A stretch of DNA of 64,000 bases, from positions 12,376,238-12,440,237 of the forward strand of contig CM036619.1 of assembly GCA_020746105.1 (NCBI GenBank), read 5' to 3'. Under the pieces are notes generated by a model that ran no database searches, was not told the origin of the DNA, and was given only the letters and a program-made list of their open reading frames with translations. The first letter of the stretch is position 1, and every line of letters begins with the position of its first letter. This DNA comes from Trogon surrucura (Eukaryota; Chordata; Aves; Trogoniformes; Trogonidae). Made by a program: the position numbers and the translations under genes. Below are positions 26,701 through 38,400 of this stretch, piece by piece.

Positions 26701-27198
26701 CCCCCACAAAGTATCTAGGGCCAAAAGGTAAGAAAAGAGGTTAAATATAGATTTAAGCACTGCTCTGTATGGTGCAGCTGTATGTGAACAGATCTGTGGT
26801 TTTGACTCAGTAATGTTCCCTGTAAAAAAAGGAACATCTGGTGAGTTTTTATCTCATTTCTTTCAAGGGCATGGGAACAAATTCTGCTGTTAGGTGCTGC
26901 TGTATTTCTTTTTAGAGTCAGACTTTGGTTCATATTATCTCCAAAGCTGAGGTGACCGATAGGGTATTTTCAATCAACATTTACTTCAAGACATGCAATC
27001 AACTATTTCATATAGAATGTATTTCATCTACTTTAGAATCCTAAAAACTGAGCTAGGGCTGTCTAGCAAGCAACCGCACCTGGGGCTGGATCTTCATCTC
27101 CGGAGGGCCCCCAGAAGCGCTGCCGTGTGAGCGAAGCCTCTCTGCAAACCAACCCGCTCACATCACGTTTGCATTTCCCGAGCAGGCTTTGCTTGGGG
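23712..27198. other. Intergenic, no feature recognised
   Basis: About 3.5 kb of AT-rich DNA. Open frames are short and without domain signatures. A more CpG-rich patch begins near 27075. Confidence 0.5.
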
Positions 27199-27199
27199 C

Positions 27200-27358
27200 T
27201 AGTGACCCCCTCTTGTGGAATTTTGCTAAATTACATGCCAAAACTCCCATAATTCTCCCATAACCCGTAACTCCCGTAACTCTCCCATAACCTGCTCGGG
27301 TAATAGGGGGTTAGTAACCCCCTCTCGTGGAGTTTTGCTAAATTACATGCCAAAACTC
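27200..27358. repeat. 47-bp direct repeat, copies 112 bp apart
   Basis: Copies lie at 27200-27246 and 27312-27358, with three mismatches. Each holds ACCCCCTC, then TTTTGCTAAATTACATGCCA and AAACTC. Between them are short variations on CCCATAAC/CCCGTAAC. The second copy opens inside a perfect inverted repeat, GGGGGTTA-G-TAACCCCC (27306-27322). Confidence 0.9.
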
Positions 27359-27699
27359 GTCTCTACATCAGGGTCTGATGCACAGCCACGGTGCTGCCTG
27401 TGTGCACTACGTCTCAATACAACTGGGCAAAACGAGGCAGAAGGTGATTTCAGCAGAGGAATTTAACTTATTTTCATCTTAATAACTAATTTCTGTTTAT
27501 TGAGACTTCTTAGTCTGTGTCGTTAGCTTCTGCTTTTTTTAGTTTTAACTGATAAATGCAGCTTTTTTCAAAAAAACTAAAGGGTACTTGAGGCTCATCT
27601 CATGCTTTATGTATGTTTAGGATCACAGGTCTTCAAAGCTCTCTTAACACTTTAGTCAGTATAAAATAAGGGACTGTATCGGGGAAAGAAGTGACTATG

Positions 27700-30180
27700 A
27701 AAATCACTAAACATCCGTACACCTTGTTCTCAGTGGGGGATTTTAACTTCCCAGACATCTGCTGGAAATATAATACAGCAGAGAGGGATCAGTCCCGCAG
27801 GTTCCTGAAGTGTGTGGGAGATAACTTCCTGACACAGATGGTGAGGGAACCAACGAGGGGAAGTGCACTGCTGGACTTGCTGCTTGTTAATAGAGAAGGT
27901 CTTGTGGGGGATGTAGTTGTTGGAGGCTGTCTTGGACAAAGTAATCATGTAATGCTAGAGTTTTCCAATTTTGGTGAAGTAAGGAGAGGAGTCAGCAGAA
28001 TTGCCACCTTGGACTTCCAGAGGGCTGACTTTGGTCTCTTCTGATCTGTGGTTAAGAGAGTTCCTTGGGAGGCTGTTCTGGAGGGCATGGGAGCCCAGAA
28101 AGGCTGGGCATACTTTAAGGAATTAATTTTAAAGATGCAGGAACTGACTAAGTCACGGAAGACGAGCCGACAGGGAAGGAGACCAGCCTGGCTGAACAGA
28201 GAGCTTTGGCTGGAACTTAGGAACAAAAGGAGAGTTTATGGTCTATGGAAGAGGGGGCAGGCAAACTATGAGGATTACAAACAAGAAGTGAAGCTGTGCA
28301 GGGAGAAAATTAGAAAGGCCAAAGACCACCTAGAGCTAAACATGGTCACTGTGGTGAAGAATAACAAGAAAAGTTTCTATAAATACATTAACAGTAAGAG
28401 GAGGTCTAGGGAGAATCTCCATCCTTTGTTGGATGCAGAGGGAAGCACAGTGACCACGGATATGGAAAAAGCTGAGGTGCGTAATGCCTTCTTTGCCTCA
28501 GCCTTTAGCAGTAAGACCAGTTGTTCTCTGGGCACACAGCGCCCTGAGCTGGAAGAAAGGGATGAGGAACAGAATAGGACCTACATAATCCATGAAGAAA
28601 TGGTTGTGGACCTGCTTCATAAGTTGAATCCTCATAAATCTATGGGACCTGATGGATTACACCCTAGAGTGCTGAGGGAGCTGGCGGATGTGGTTGCCAA
28701 GCCACTCTCCATCATCTTTCAGCAGTCCTGGTTAACTGGGGATGTCCCAGTGGACTGGAGGCTGGTGAATGTAATGCCCGTCTTCAAGAAGGACACGAAG
28801 GAGGAACCTGGTAGCTACAGACCTGTCAGTCTTACCTCAGTGCCAGGAAAGGTGATGGAATGAATAATCTCAAAAGCCATCACAGAACAACTAAAAGCCA
28901 ACAGGGAGATTGGGCCCAGTCAGCATGGATTCATGAAGGGCAGATCCTGCTTGACAAATCTAATCTTGTTTTATAACAAGGTGACCTGCTTAGTGGATGA
29001 GGGAAAGGCTGTCAATGTAGTGTACCTGGACTTCAGTAAGGCCTTTGACACTGTCCCCCACAACATCCTTATGGCCAAGTTGGCTGCCCATGGCTTAGAT
29101 GGGTACATACTCTGCTGGGTGAAACACTGGCTGGATGGCCGGGCCCAAAGAGTTGTGGTCAATGGAGTTAAATCCAGTTGGTGGCAGGTCACGAGTGGTG
29201 TCCCTCAGGGCTCGGTGCTGGGGCCAGTCCTGTTTAACATCTTCATCAATGATCTTGATGAGGGGATTGAGTGCATCCTCAGCAAGTTTGCAGATGACAC
29301 CAAGCTGGGGAGGACTGTTGATCTGCTGGAGGGTAGAAAGGCTCTACAGAGGGACCTGGATAAACTGGATGGATGGGCCCAGGCCAACTGCAGGCATTTC
29401 AACAGAGCCAAGTGTAGGGTCCTGCATTTTGGTCACGGCAACCCCACGCAATGCTACAGGCTTGGGGAAGGGTGGCTGGAAGGCTGTCTGGTGGAAAAGG
29501 ACCTGGGCGTTCTGATCGACAGACGGCTGAATATGAGCCAGCAGTGTGCCCAGGTGGCCAAGAAGGGCAACAGCATCCTGGCTTGTATTAGAAATTTTGT
29601 GAACAGCAGAAGTAGGGAGGTTATTGTGCCCCTGTACTCAGCACTGGTGAGGCCACACCTTGAGTATTGTGTTCAGTTTTGGGCACCTCAGTATAAGAGG
29701 GATAACGAGGTGTTGGAGCGAGTGCAGAAGAGGACGACAAAGCTGGTGAAGGGCCTGCAGAATAGATCTTACGAGGAGCGATTAAGGGAGCTGGGACTGT
29801 TCAGTTTGAGGAAGAGGAGGCTGAGGGGGGACCTCATCATGCTCTACAATTACTTGAAAGGACATTGTAGAGAGGTTGGTGCTGGTCTCTTCTCACAGGT
29901 CATTAGGGACAGAACGAGGGGGAATGGGTTCAAGCTGCACCAGGGCAGGTTTAGACTCGACATTAGGAAGAAATTCTTCCTGGAAAGAGTGGTCAGACAC
30001 TGGACCAGACTGCCTAGGGAGGTGGTTGAGTCGCCATCCCTGGATGTGTTTAAGTGTCACTTAGATGTGGTGTTGGGTGACATGGTTTAGGGGCGAACTT
30101 GTAGTGTAGGGTTAATGGTTGGACTCCATGATCCCAAGGGTCTTTTCCAATCTGATTTGTTCTATAATTCTATGATTCTA
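27700..30180 (+). mobile_element. CR1 LINE, long copy with endonuclease tail and whole reverse transcriptase
   Basis: One reading frame runs from 27691 to 30090 (800 codons), interrupted only by in-frame TGA at 28042-28044 and 28861-28863. It opens within the AP endonuclease (SVGDFNFPDICWKYNTAERD), continues through [36 protein letters not shown] and [20 protein letters not shown] to the catalytic FADD box (about 29288), and ends in the usual CR1 C-terminus. The 3' UTR follows, with an (ATTCTATG)-type tail at about 30160-30178. The second TGA sits where relatives have VMER, so CGA to TGA by CpG decay is likely. It is 5'-truncated. It is a different subfamily from 30973-32825. Confidence 0.96.
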
Positions 30181-30948
30181 TATATATGGTGCAACAAGAG
30201 ATATTAAAGTAGTAATCTTTGGATGTATAAATGAGAAGAGCGAGTAGGAAAAGTAAAATTATTTTACTGCAGTATATGGCATTGCTGACAATGATATCAA
30301 ATGGTGCATGGCAATTTGTGTTCTCAAGGGAGAATGCTGACCCTAAGGGTTGAAAAAAAGATGAGCGAAAGAGCATCACACCCAACTTTTTAGACTGGAG
30401 AAAATTAATTTCAGTAAGATATTGCAGAAATTCATTGTGCTTAATTTGTCAGATAAATGACTAAAAAGTAACTGGATTATAGCAAAGAATCACCTTTGGG
30501 TAAAAAACATCCCATGTGCCAAGGGGTTCTTTAATCAAGCAGCAATGGCTCAAAAGCAGTGGCTGCCAACTGATCCGGAGTCATTCAGATGAGGAATAAT
30601 GCCCAAAAGTTTAATGCCGAGTGAGATTAATGCCTGGCACTGACTCTCAAGAGAGACAGTAGAGCCATGTCTTTGTGTCTGTAAATCAGGTGTCACGTTA
30701 TACATATTTTAGAAAACCACAAGCTACGCTTTTATTCAGCACAAGTAATTGGGTTAAGTACAGAGGTAACTGCTTGACACAAGATGGTGTGTATTACATG
30801 TGACAGCTTAAATGACTGTGTTCCCTCCTGGAACTTAATTCTATGAATTTGCCTTCTGTCGTGGTTTCAAAACCAGCTGTTTACCAGTGTGAGAGGGAAG
30901 TAGAGTTCATGAAGGAAGGAGTTCTCTTCGTACTCCTGAGATATCCTG
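30181..30948. other. Spacer between two LINE blocks, no feature recognised
   Basis: AT-rich DNA with no coding signal. Its right edge (about 30925-30949) would be the genomic flank at the 3' end of the RTE-like element. Confidence 0.5.
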
Positions 30949-30972
30949 TCATCATCATCATCATCATCATCA
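30949..30972 (-). repeat. (CAT)7 tract, probable 3' tail of the RTE-like LINE
   Basis: The plus strand reads CATCATCATCATCATCATCAT then CAC. On the minus strand this is a (GAT)n/(ATG)n run, which fits the short tandem-repeat tails of RTE-type LINEs. It lies exactly where the tail is expected if the CR1 at 30973-32825 split the element. The assignment is inference. Confidence 0.55.
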
Positions 30973-32825
30973 CGGTCAGGAGGAGCCGACTAGGAGAGGA
31001 GCACTACTGGACCTCATCCTCGCTAACAAGGAGGATCTGGTTGAAGCAGTAAAGGTTGAGGGCTGCCTTGGCTGCAGTGACCATGAAATGGTGGAGTTCA
31101 GGATCTCATGTAGCAGAAACAAAATAGCAAGCAGAATTGCAACCCTGGAGTTGCCAAGGCAAACTTTGGATTTTTCAAACAGTTATTAGAGACAATCCCA
31201 TGGGCAAGGCTGTTTGAAGGTAAAGGGGCCCAAGATAGTTGGTTAGCGTTCAGGGACTGCTTCTACCGTGCTCAAGATCAGAGCATCCCGACACGTAGGA
31301 AGTCAAGGAAGGGAGCCAGGAGACCTGCGTGGCTAAACAGGGATCTGCTGGGTAAGCTCAAGGGCAAGAGGAGAATTTACAGATCTTGGAAGGCAGGGCT
31401 GGCCACTTGGGAAGAATATAAGGCTGTTGTCCGAGGATGTAGGGAGGCAACTAGGAAAGCAAAGGCCTCCCTAGAATTGAACCTGGCGAGAGGGGTCAAG
31501 GACAACAGGAAGAGCTTTTTCAAATACGTGGCAGATAAAACTAACACCAGAGGCAATGTAGGCCCACTGATGAATGAGGTGGGTGCTTTGGTGACAGAAG
31601 ATACAGAGAAGGCAGAGTTACTGAATGCCTTGTTTGCCTCTGTCTACTCTGCCGGAGGCTGTCCTGAGGAGCCCCGTTCCCCTGAGGCCCCACAGGAAGT
31701 CAGGGCAGTGGAGGAGTTTGCTTTAGTCGATGAGGACAGGGTTAGGGACCAATTAAGCAATCTGGACATCCATAAATCCATGGGTCCAGACGGGATGCAT
31801 CCACGGGTGCTGAGGGAGCTGGCTGATGTCATTGCTAGACCACTCTCCATCATCTTTGCCAAGTCTTGGGAGATGGGAGAGGTGCCTGAGGACTGGAGGG
31901 AAGCAAATATCACTCCAGTCTTCAAAAAGGGCAAGAAGGAGAACCCGGGAAACTATAGACCGGTCAGCCTCACCTCCATCCCTGGGAAAGTGATGGAACG
32001 ACTTATCCTTGGTGCCATCTCAAGGCATATCAAGGATAAGAGGGTCATTAGAGACAGTCAACATGGCTTCACCAAGGGGAAGTCGTGCTTGACTAACCTC
32101 ATAGTCTTTTACGAGGATATAACAAGGTGGATAGATGATGGCAGAGCGGTGGATGTGGTCTACCTTGACTTCAGTAAAGCATTTGACTCAGTCTCCCACA
32201 GCATCCTTGCTGCTAAACTGAGGAAGTGTGGTCTAGACTCTCGGGTAGTTAGGTGGACTGTGAACTGGCTAAGGGGAAGAAGCCAAAGAGTCGCGGTCAA
32301 TGGGGTGGAGTCTGGATGGAGGCCTGTATCCAGTGGAGTGCCTCAAGGGTCGGTAGTGGGACCAGTATTATTCAATATATTCATCAATGACTTGGATGAG
32401 GGACTAGAGAGTACTATCAGCAAGTTTGCTGATGACACCAAGCTGGGAGGAGTGGCTGACACACCAGAAGGCTGTGCTGCCATTCAGCGAGACCTGGACA
32501 GGCTGGAGGGTTGGGCGGGGAAAAATTTAATGAAATATAACGAGGGTAAATGTAGAGTCTTGCATCTGGGTAGGAACAACCCCAGGTTCCAGTATAAGTT
32601 GGGGAATGACTTATTAGAGAGTAGTGTAGGGGAAAGGGATCTGGGAGTCTTGGTGGACAGCAGGATGACCATGAGCCAGCACTGTGCCCTGTGTAGCATA
32701 ATCTAGGGCACGTTCCTGTGTAGCATAGTCCAGGCATTCCTGCTCTGGCAGGGGGATTGGACTTGATGATCTTTCGAGGTCCCTTCCAATCCCTAACATT
32801 CTATGATTCTATGATTCTATGATTC
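30973..32825 (+). mobile_element. CR1 LINE with internal deletion, inserted in the RTE-like LINE
   Basis: It starts 5'-truncated in the endonuclease (EEPTRRGALLDLILANKEDL) and has a decayed linker to about 31475. An open frame of 409 codons (31477-32706) follows, with [40 protein letters not shown] and an intact FADDTKL. After MTMSQHCAL (about 32690) it jumps directly to the C-terminal CSII codons. Compared with 20195-21312, about 174 codons (520 bp) are missing. Beyond the junction about 35 bp of 3' UTR is duplicated (TGTGTAGCATAATCTAG, then TGTGTAGCATAGTCCAG). It ends with three ATTCTATG units at about 32800-32825. Confidence 0.95.
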
Positions 32826-34136
32826 ACAAATGAAGATATGGGAAGGGCTCTACCCGCACTTGCTACAAGCACGCTGGTGGCTAAAAAGGCCGATGCGGGA
32901 TAGGCAAGTCCGGTTGCAAAAGGCACAGTGGAAAGTCTCTTTAGGCGGTATTGGTGAGGCACGGTTCTTTCTGCGTTGTCTTTTCTCCTCGAGACTAATT
33001 CTACGTGTGTTCTCAAAGGAGGCAGCAGCGTTATGGATGGTGTGTCTCCACGTCTCCCGATTGGAGGCCAGAGTGGACCACTGATGGTAGCCAATACGGC
33101 CAGAACTGAGGTATTGTTTCAGAGAGTCCTTGTATCTCCTCTTTGGGGCTCCTCTGTTGTGGCAGCCTGTTGCGAGTTTACCGTTGAGCACAACCTTAGG
33201 GAGGCGGTGATCCTCCATCCTGGAGACAAGCCCTGCCCAGCGCAGCTGCATCCTCAGCAGCACGGCCTCAATACTGGTGACCCCTGCCTGTTCAAGGACA
33301 GTGACATTAGTCACGTAGTCAGTCCAGTGGATGTTTAGGATTGGACGGAGGCAGCGCTGATGGAAGCGTTCGAGGAGTCGCAGATGGTGGTGGTAGATGA
33401 CCCATGATTCAGACCCATATGAAAGAGTAGGCAGTACAATGGCTCTGTAGACACTAATCTTTGTACTCTTCTTCAGGTGTTTATTGCACCAGACTCTTTT
33501 ATGGGGTCTTCCAAAAGCTCTGTATGCCTTTGCTAACCTGTTGTCTATCTCTTTGTCAATCTTACCATCCAAGGAAATGACACTTCCTAGATAGGTGAAC
33601 TGCTGGACTGACTGAAGCTCTGATTTGCCTATGGTGATGTGGGGATGATGGGAGACTTCCTGAGGTGCAGATTGGTAAAGAACTTCTGTCTTCTTCAAGC
33701 TGACTTCCAGCCCAAAAAGCTCAGCAGCCTCTGCAAAGTAGGATGTTAAGCGCTGCAGAGCTGCTGCCGTGTGAGCAACGAGGGCAGCATTGTCAGCAAA
33801 AAGCAGCTCGTGGACAATGTGATTTAGGGTCTTAGTGTGGGCCCTCAGCCTCCTTAGGTTGAACAGGTTACCATCGGTACTGTAACAGATGTAAATGCCG
33901 TTATCTTCATCGAGGTCTGCCGTGGCCCTTTGGAGCATCATGCTGAAGAATATTGTGAATAGAGTTGGTGCGAGAACGCAACCTTGTTTCACACCTTTGG
34001 TTATTGAGAAGGGCTCAGAGAGTGCATCACCATATCTGACTTGGCCGCGCTGATCCTCCTGTAACAGGATAATCATTTTGAGGAACTTGGGAGGACATCC
34101 TAATCATTCCAAGATCTGCCACAGGCCTTTTCTGAT
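32826..34136 (-). mobile_element. Non-CR1 LINE fragment, RTE-like (candidate AviRTE)
   Basis: A minus-strand open frame of 408 codons (32850-34076) encodes the RT palm and C-terminus: KGVKQGCVLAPTLFTIFFSM, NLRRLRAHTK, then LLFADNAALVAH in place of the usual FADD. YLGSVISLDGKIDKEIDNRL, FHQRCLRPILNIHWTDYVTN and LRWAGLVSRMEDHRLPK follow. It ends with a zinc-finger-like C-x2-C-x3-C-x9-H-x3-C. Homology continues upstream to about 34136 (RKGLWQILE, a TGA, then LGCPPKFLK). These blocks resemble RTE-group LINEs and differ from CR1. The 5' part, including the endonuclease, is missing. The 3' UTR is only about 25 nt before the CR1 junction. RTE placement is from memory of motif layout; non-CR1 status is clear. 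Confidence 0.85.
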
Positions 34137-34669
34137 ACCCTGTGAGCATCTATAAAATGCCAAAGGATACTAATTAAATGAATATTAGGAAATGTCTCAA
34201 ATACAAAACCCAAGTGCTTGACTGTAGCAGACACCTGTAAATGTCAGATTTGTTGTACAAGCAGAATAGCAGGCAAGTGTTGCAACATCCTATTTGAAAA
34301 TGCTACCTTAAAGCAATATGCGGCTTTGCCTCTCAGAGGGAAAAACGAGTTTGTTAGCTCTTGAGAGCTGACAGAATGAAATGAAGAGGAGTATGACTCT
34401 ACCAGTGGTACAACTGGGAAAAGGGAGCGACTGCCTTCCTCCATGGGCAAGCACCTGAGCTGAGCTTGTAAAGAGAACTCTCAAATATATAGTAACTGCA
34501 AGAGAGTGAGAAAAAACAAGGCAAGTCTGAAGCAGATATATCAGAGGGACAAAGAGCCTAGAAAAAGGAAAAGGGGACCTCTTCCATTTTATTGCCTACA
34601 GCAGTTCCCTTTTACTAACAGCTGTTTCCCACATATTCTCTATTGCTACTGTCTGGGCTTGGATGTGAA
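34137..34669. other. Spacer, no feature recognised
   Basis: AT-rich DNA between LINE fragments with no recognisable coding signal. Confidence 0.45.
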
Positions 34670-35432
34670 GAATCATAGAATCATAGAACAGTTCAGGCTG
34701 GAAAGTACCTTTAAAGATCATACAAACCCCCTGCCATGGACAGGGACATCTTTCACTGGATCGGGGTGATCAAAGCCCCATCCAGCCTGGCTTTGAACAA
34801 TGACGAAGCATCCACAACTTCTCTGGAAGTTCTGTTCCATTATCTCACCACCCTCAAATTTTTCATGTCTAATCTAAATTTACCCTCCTTTATTTTTAAA
34901 ACTGTTGTTCTGTGTCCTGTCACTACAGCCTTTCTTATAAGCCCCTTTTAAGTATCGAAAGGCCACAGTAAGCTCTCCTTAGAGCCTTCTCCAGGCTTCT
35001 CTCAGCTTTTCCTCAAAAGAGAGGAGTTCCATCCCTCTCACCATTTTTGTGGTCTTCCTCTGGACCTGCTTCAACAGCTGCTTGTGCTGAGGACTCCAGT
35101 GCTGGATGCAGTACTGCAGGTGGGGTCTCATCAGAATGGAGAAGAGGGACAGAAACACTTCCCTCAACCTGCTGGCCATACTTCTTTTGACACAGCCCAG
35201 GATATGGTTAGCTTTCTGGGCTGAGAGCACATATTGTCAGGTCACATCCAATTTTTCATCTACCAATATCCCTAAATCATTCTCTGCACATCCGTTCTCA
35301 ATCCCTTCATCCCCCAGGCTGAACTGATATTGGCGATTGCCCCAACCCAGGTGCAAGACCTTACATGTAGCCTTGTTGAACTTCCTGCGGTTTGCATGGG
35401 CCCACTCCTCAAGCTTGCCTACGTGAGGAAGA
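34670..35432 (-). mobile_element. Old CR1 LINE 3' fragment
   Basis: The plus strand begins GAATCATAGAATCATAGAAC, the reverse complement of a CR1 tail. The minus strand retains AQKANHILGCVKRSMASRLR, then RPHLQYCIQHWSPQHKQLLK, and further upstream [15 protein letters not shown]. Several frame breaks and heavy divergence indicate an old copy. Confidence 0.92.
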
Positions 35433-35437
35433 TACTC

Positions 35438-35497
35438 AGGCTCAGTTGGATTAGATGATTATTGTAAGTCCCTTCCAACTGAAATATTCTATTATTT
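35438..35497 (+). mobile_element. CR1 LINE 3' tail scrap
   Basis: GTTGGATTAGATGATTATTG, then TAAGTCCCTTCCAACTGAAA and TATTCTATTAT is a degraded CR1 3' end in the orientation opposite to its left neighbour. Confidence 0.75.
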
Positions 35498-38400
35498 TTC
35501 TTCTTTTTTTTTCAATATTTTGTTACCCACTCAACCTCTAGTCCTGTTGGTTGGTGGCTGAGATGCTTCAAGAGTGAAAGCAAGCGATGCGTTGCTGGAC
35601 AACAGCTTCTGGGCCAAGCTGAAGTGCTTCTATTAAAAGTGGGTATCAGCGACATGAGCCTCATCCTTTGCTATTTACTAATGGGCCAGATGCAAGCATG
35701 AGGAGAGATCGAGAGAGGGGCTCAGGGTGATCTGACAGAAAAGCCAGTGGTAGTGGGACTGGACAAGTAGGGATCTCAGAGCCTGCCCCTCAGGGAAGTG
35801 GACACAGGATGCTCGCTGCTGCCCAAGGAGCCTGACCTATGCAGAGGACATCCTCCTATGCTCCTGCTGCTGACTGACCATTCCCTATGGTCTTGGTTGT
35901 TTCTCAGTTTTGCCAGGCCCTGAAAAGCTGATTTACTCACAGTCTGAACACAGACCATGTTCTGGCATTTGAGGAATCCTCATCTATAATTACCTAATGG
36001 GCTGTAGCAATGCAATTATTCCTGGGAGATCTGGTCTGAGAAAACAGTTCTGGGACTTTACTGAGAGTAAAAAAGATGAAACACGGTCATTAGAGTCAAG
36101 TGAGGTCTGTCCATTGACCTCCCCTGTGTGTGACATCAGCAGGCGTTCTTGTTATTCGGAGCCAGAGCCGAAGGGAAAGTCCCAGAGAAGTCCTGATTTG
36201 ACATTCAAAACCACACAAGGGATTGTAATGGCAAGCGGACCATGCAAGGAGTGTCTGAATTAGTGGGCAGTTCTACTGTGGAAGAAGTCATTAGCTGAGG
36301 TCGAAACGGTTTTAGCCACATTCATGCTACTGTGCTGTAAAGAAAAAGAGCTACATTAATAAGCATATTTCTTGGCTCCTCTACTTCCTATTCTCAAATA
36401 CAGGTGATGGGCTAAATATTTAAAGATAAAATAGTGCCTTTTACAGAACTGATTTCACCCACAAACTTCAGCTTCTCTGGCTCTTGTTTTCAGTTCATTT
36501 TCCTCACAGATCAGACTGAACATTTTTTCTAAAGTTTGTCTTGTCCAATGACATTTCTTGGCTGAAGTTTCCTCTTCTCTGGCAGCAGCACAACTGTACT
36601 TAATGCTCGAACACAATGTGATGGCAGATTAAAATTGATGGCAGATTCAGCCCACCCCACATATGTGCCTCACCCTGCTGTGGGATAAGTAAATGGCAAA
36701 TGAAGCAGCTTTTGGACCACCGTAGCTTTCAGACTGCTGTGATGAGGCAACTTGTGTTTAGGGTTAGCTTGCTTTCAGATTTTAGATATAAAACACCGTG
36801 GCATTAGCTCCACCCTAAAGGTCTGGCAGGCAGCAAGAGCCAGAACAATTTCAGTCAGCCAGATTTAATCTGTCACTATGTGTCAGAGACCTAAGGGTGT
36901 ATCTGCAGCTACAAGAAAATCTTGTTTTAACCCAATTTATTGTTATCTATGAAAACTTTGTATCAACACTTTTTTTGAAATAAATGGATATTTTATTTCA
37001 CTTCACACAGTTTGAAATTTTCTATCTATAAATAAACCATGTGTGTATATACACACAAGTACATATTTGCTTTAAAAAAAAGTCTCTCAGTACCTCACAT
37101 GTCAAGTATTCATAAATGTCAGGAATTCAGATATTTGTTCTCCTAATTTTCTTTTTTGCATTTCCAATTAGCTCTGTAGAAGTTCCCATTACGTAAAGTC
37201 TTGCCTTTGCTGTAGCAGTATCAAACACATTTGAGATTTCTAGTCCATTTTCAGACTCTCTGCTGATTCTCATGTATTTCTTTCCCAAACCTTTTCAGTT
37301 TCTTTGTCTGCTGTATCCAGATTTGTGTGCTTTGTAGATCACTTTGAGCAATTCTCCTTTCAGTCTTGTGTTATTGTGCATAATCACACCCATTGTTCAT
37401 CAGTCTTTGAGAAAAACCAGAAATGTAATTTGATGTTTACTTTGTGACTGCTGCAGAGCAAAATGCTGACTGAAATCCAATTCTTCAGAGCATTTCAAGA
37501 TCTACTGAAGAATTTTTCATCTGAGATGTTACTGACTAGTGTTGCTCTTTTCGCTCAAGTGGATCATCAAATTGCACGGCCTTGCAAGGATTTTTTTTCT
37601 ACTTGATTAAAAATTGCGGATGCAAATTAGATATGCTCTAAATATAATCTTGTTTATTTGCAAAAAATGTGCATGCATTCTGTTTCTGTGTAGGCAGAAG
37701 AACCTCAGTAGAATTTCATCGCCTGTACAAGTGAGTTTGTGTGACTCCAGGACCTGAACTCAGAAAGACCATCTTTCAACTTCTTCTCAAGATCACACCC
37801 ATAAATCTTTCCTCTGCCTTTATGTTGTTAATGTTCATAGCTTACAGGCCATACCCCAACCTCTGGGGTTTTTTCCAGCATATAAAACCTTTCTGAATTT
37901 ATCTTGCATAACTCTGGCTATGCACATTCCTGCTCAGTTGAAAACAGACCTGGGCTGTGGGGCTATTCAAGCTGATCTTCTCAGGGAGGTAGTCTGGAAC
38001 TTCTGATACTTCAAAATAGCACAGAGAAGAGACTATTTGAGATTAATTTAGTAATCTTATAATTGCTAATTATTATTATTCAGAATCTTCCCTACAGCAG
38101 TCTTTTGATGAAACTCACGCTGGAGAATTCAGGTTAAAAAAATAATCGTATGCTTTGATAAACATTTCAGAAAGGACAAAAAAATAAACCAGTCCATGGC
38201 TTTTACATAAATCCAAATCTACCACTGTAAAAAGAGCTTTTAATCAGGCTTTTACATGCTTTTCTAACTCGCATTCTTTTTAATCCTAAATTGCAAATTT
38301 AAAGCGAGTGTTACAGCACGTCATGAAACAATAGAATAGCTGGCAAATCCCAAAAATTTCATCGCCAGTACATCAGACCTGAATAACGAAACATGCACAG

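Noticed and set aside
28042-28863. In-frame TGA codons in the CR1 read as selenocysteine
   Set aside because: There is no reason for selenocysteine in CR1 ORF2. Relatives have ordinary codons, and one TGA is explained by CpG decay.
30949-30972. (CAT)n as an independent microsatellite only
   Set aside because: Possible, but its position at the CR1 5' junction opposite an RTE-like 3' UTR makes a split tail the better explanation. It is kept as inference.
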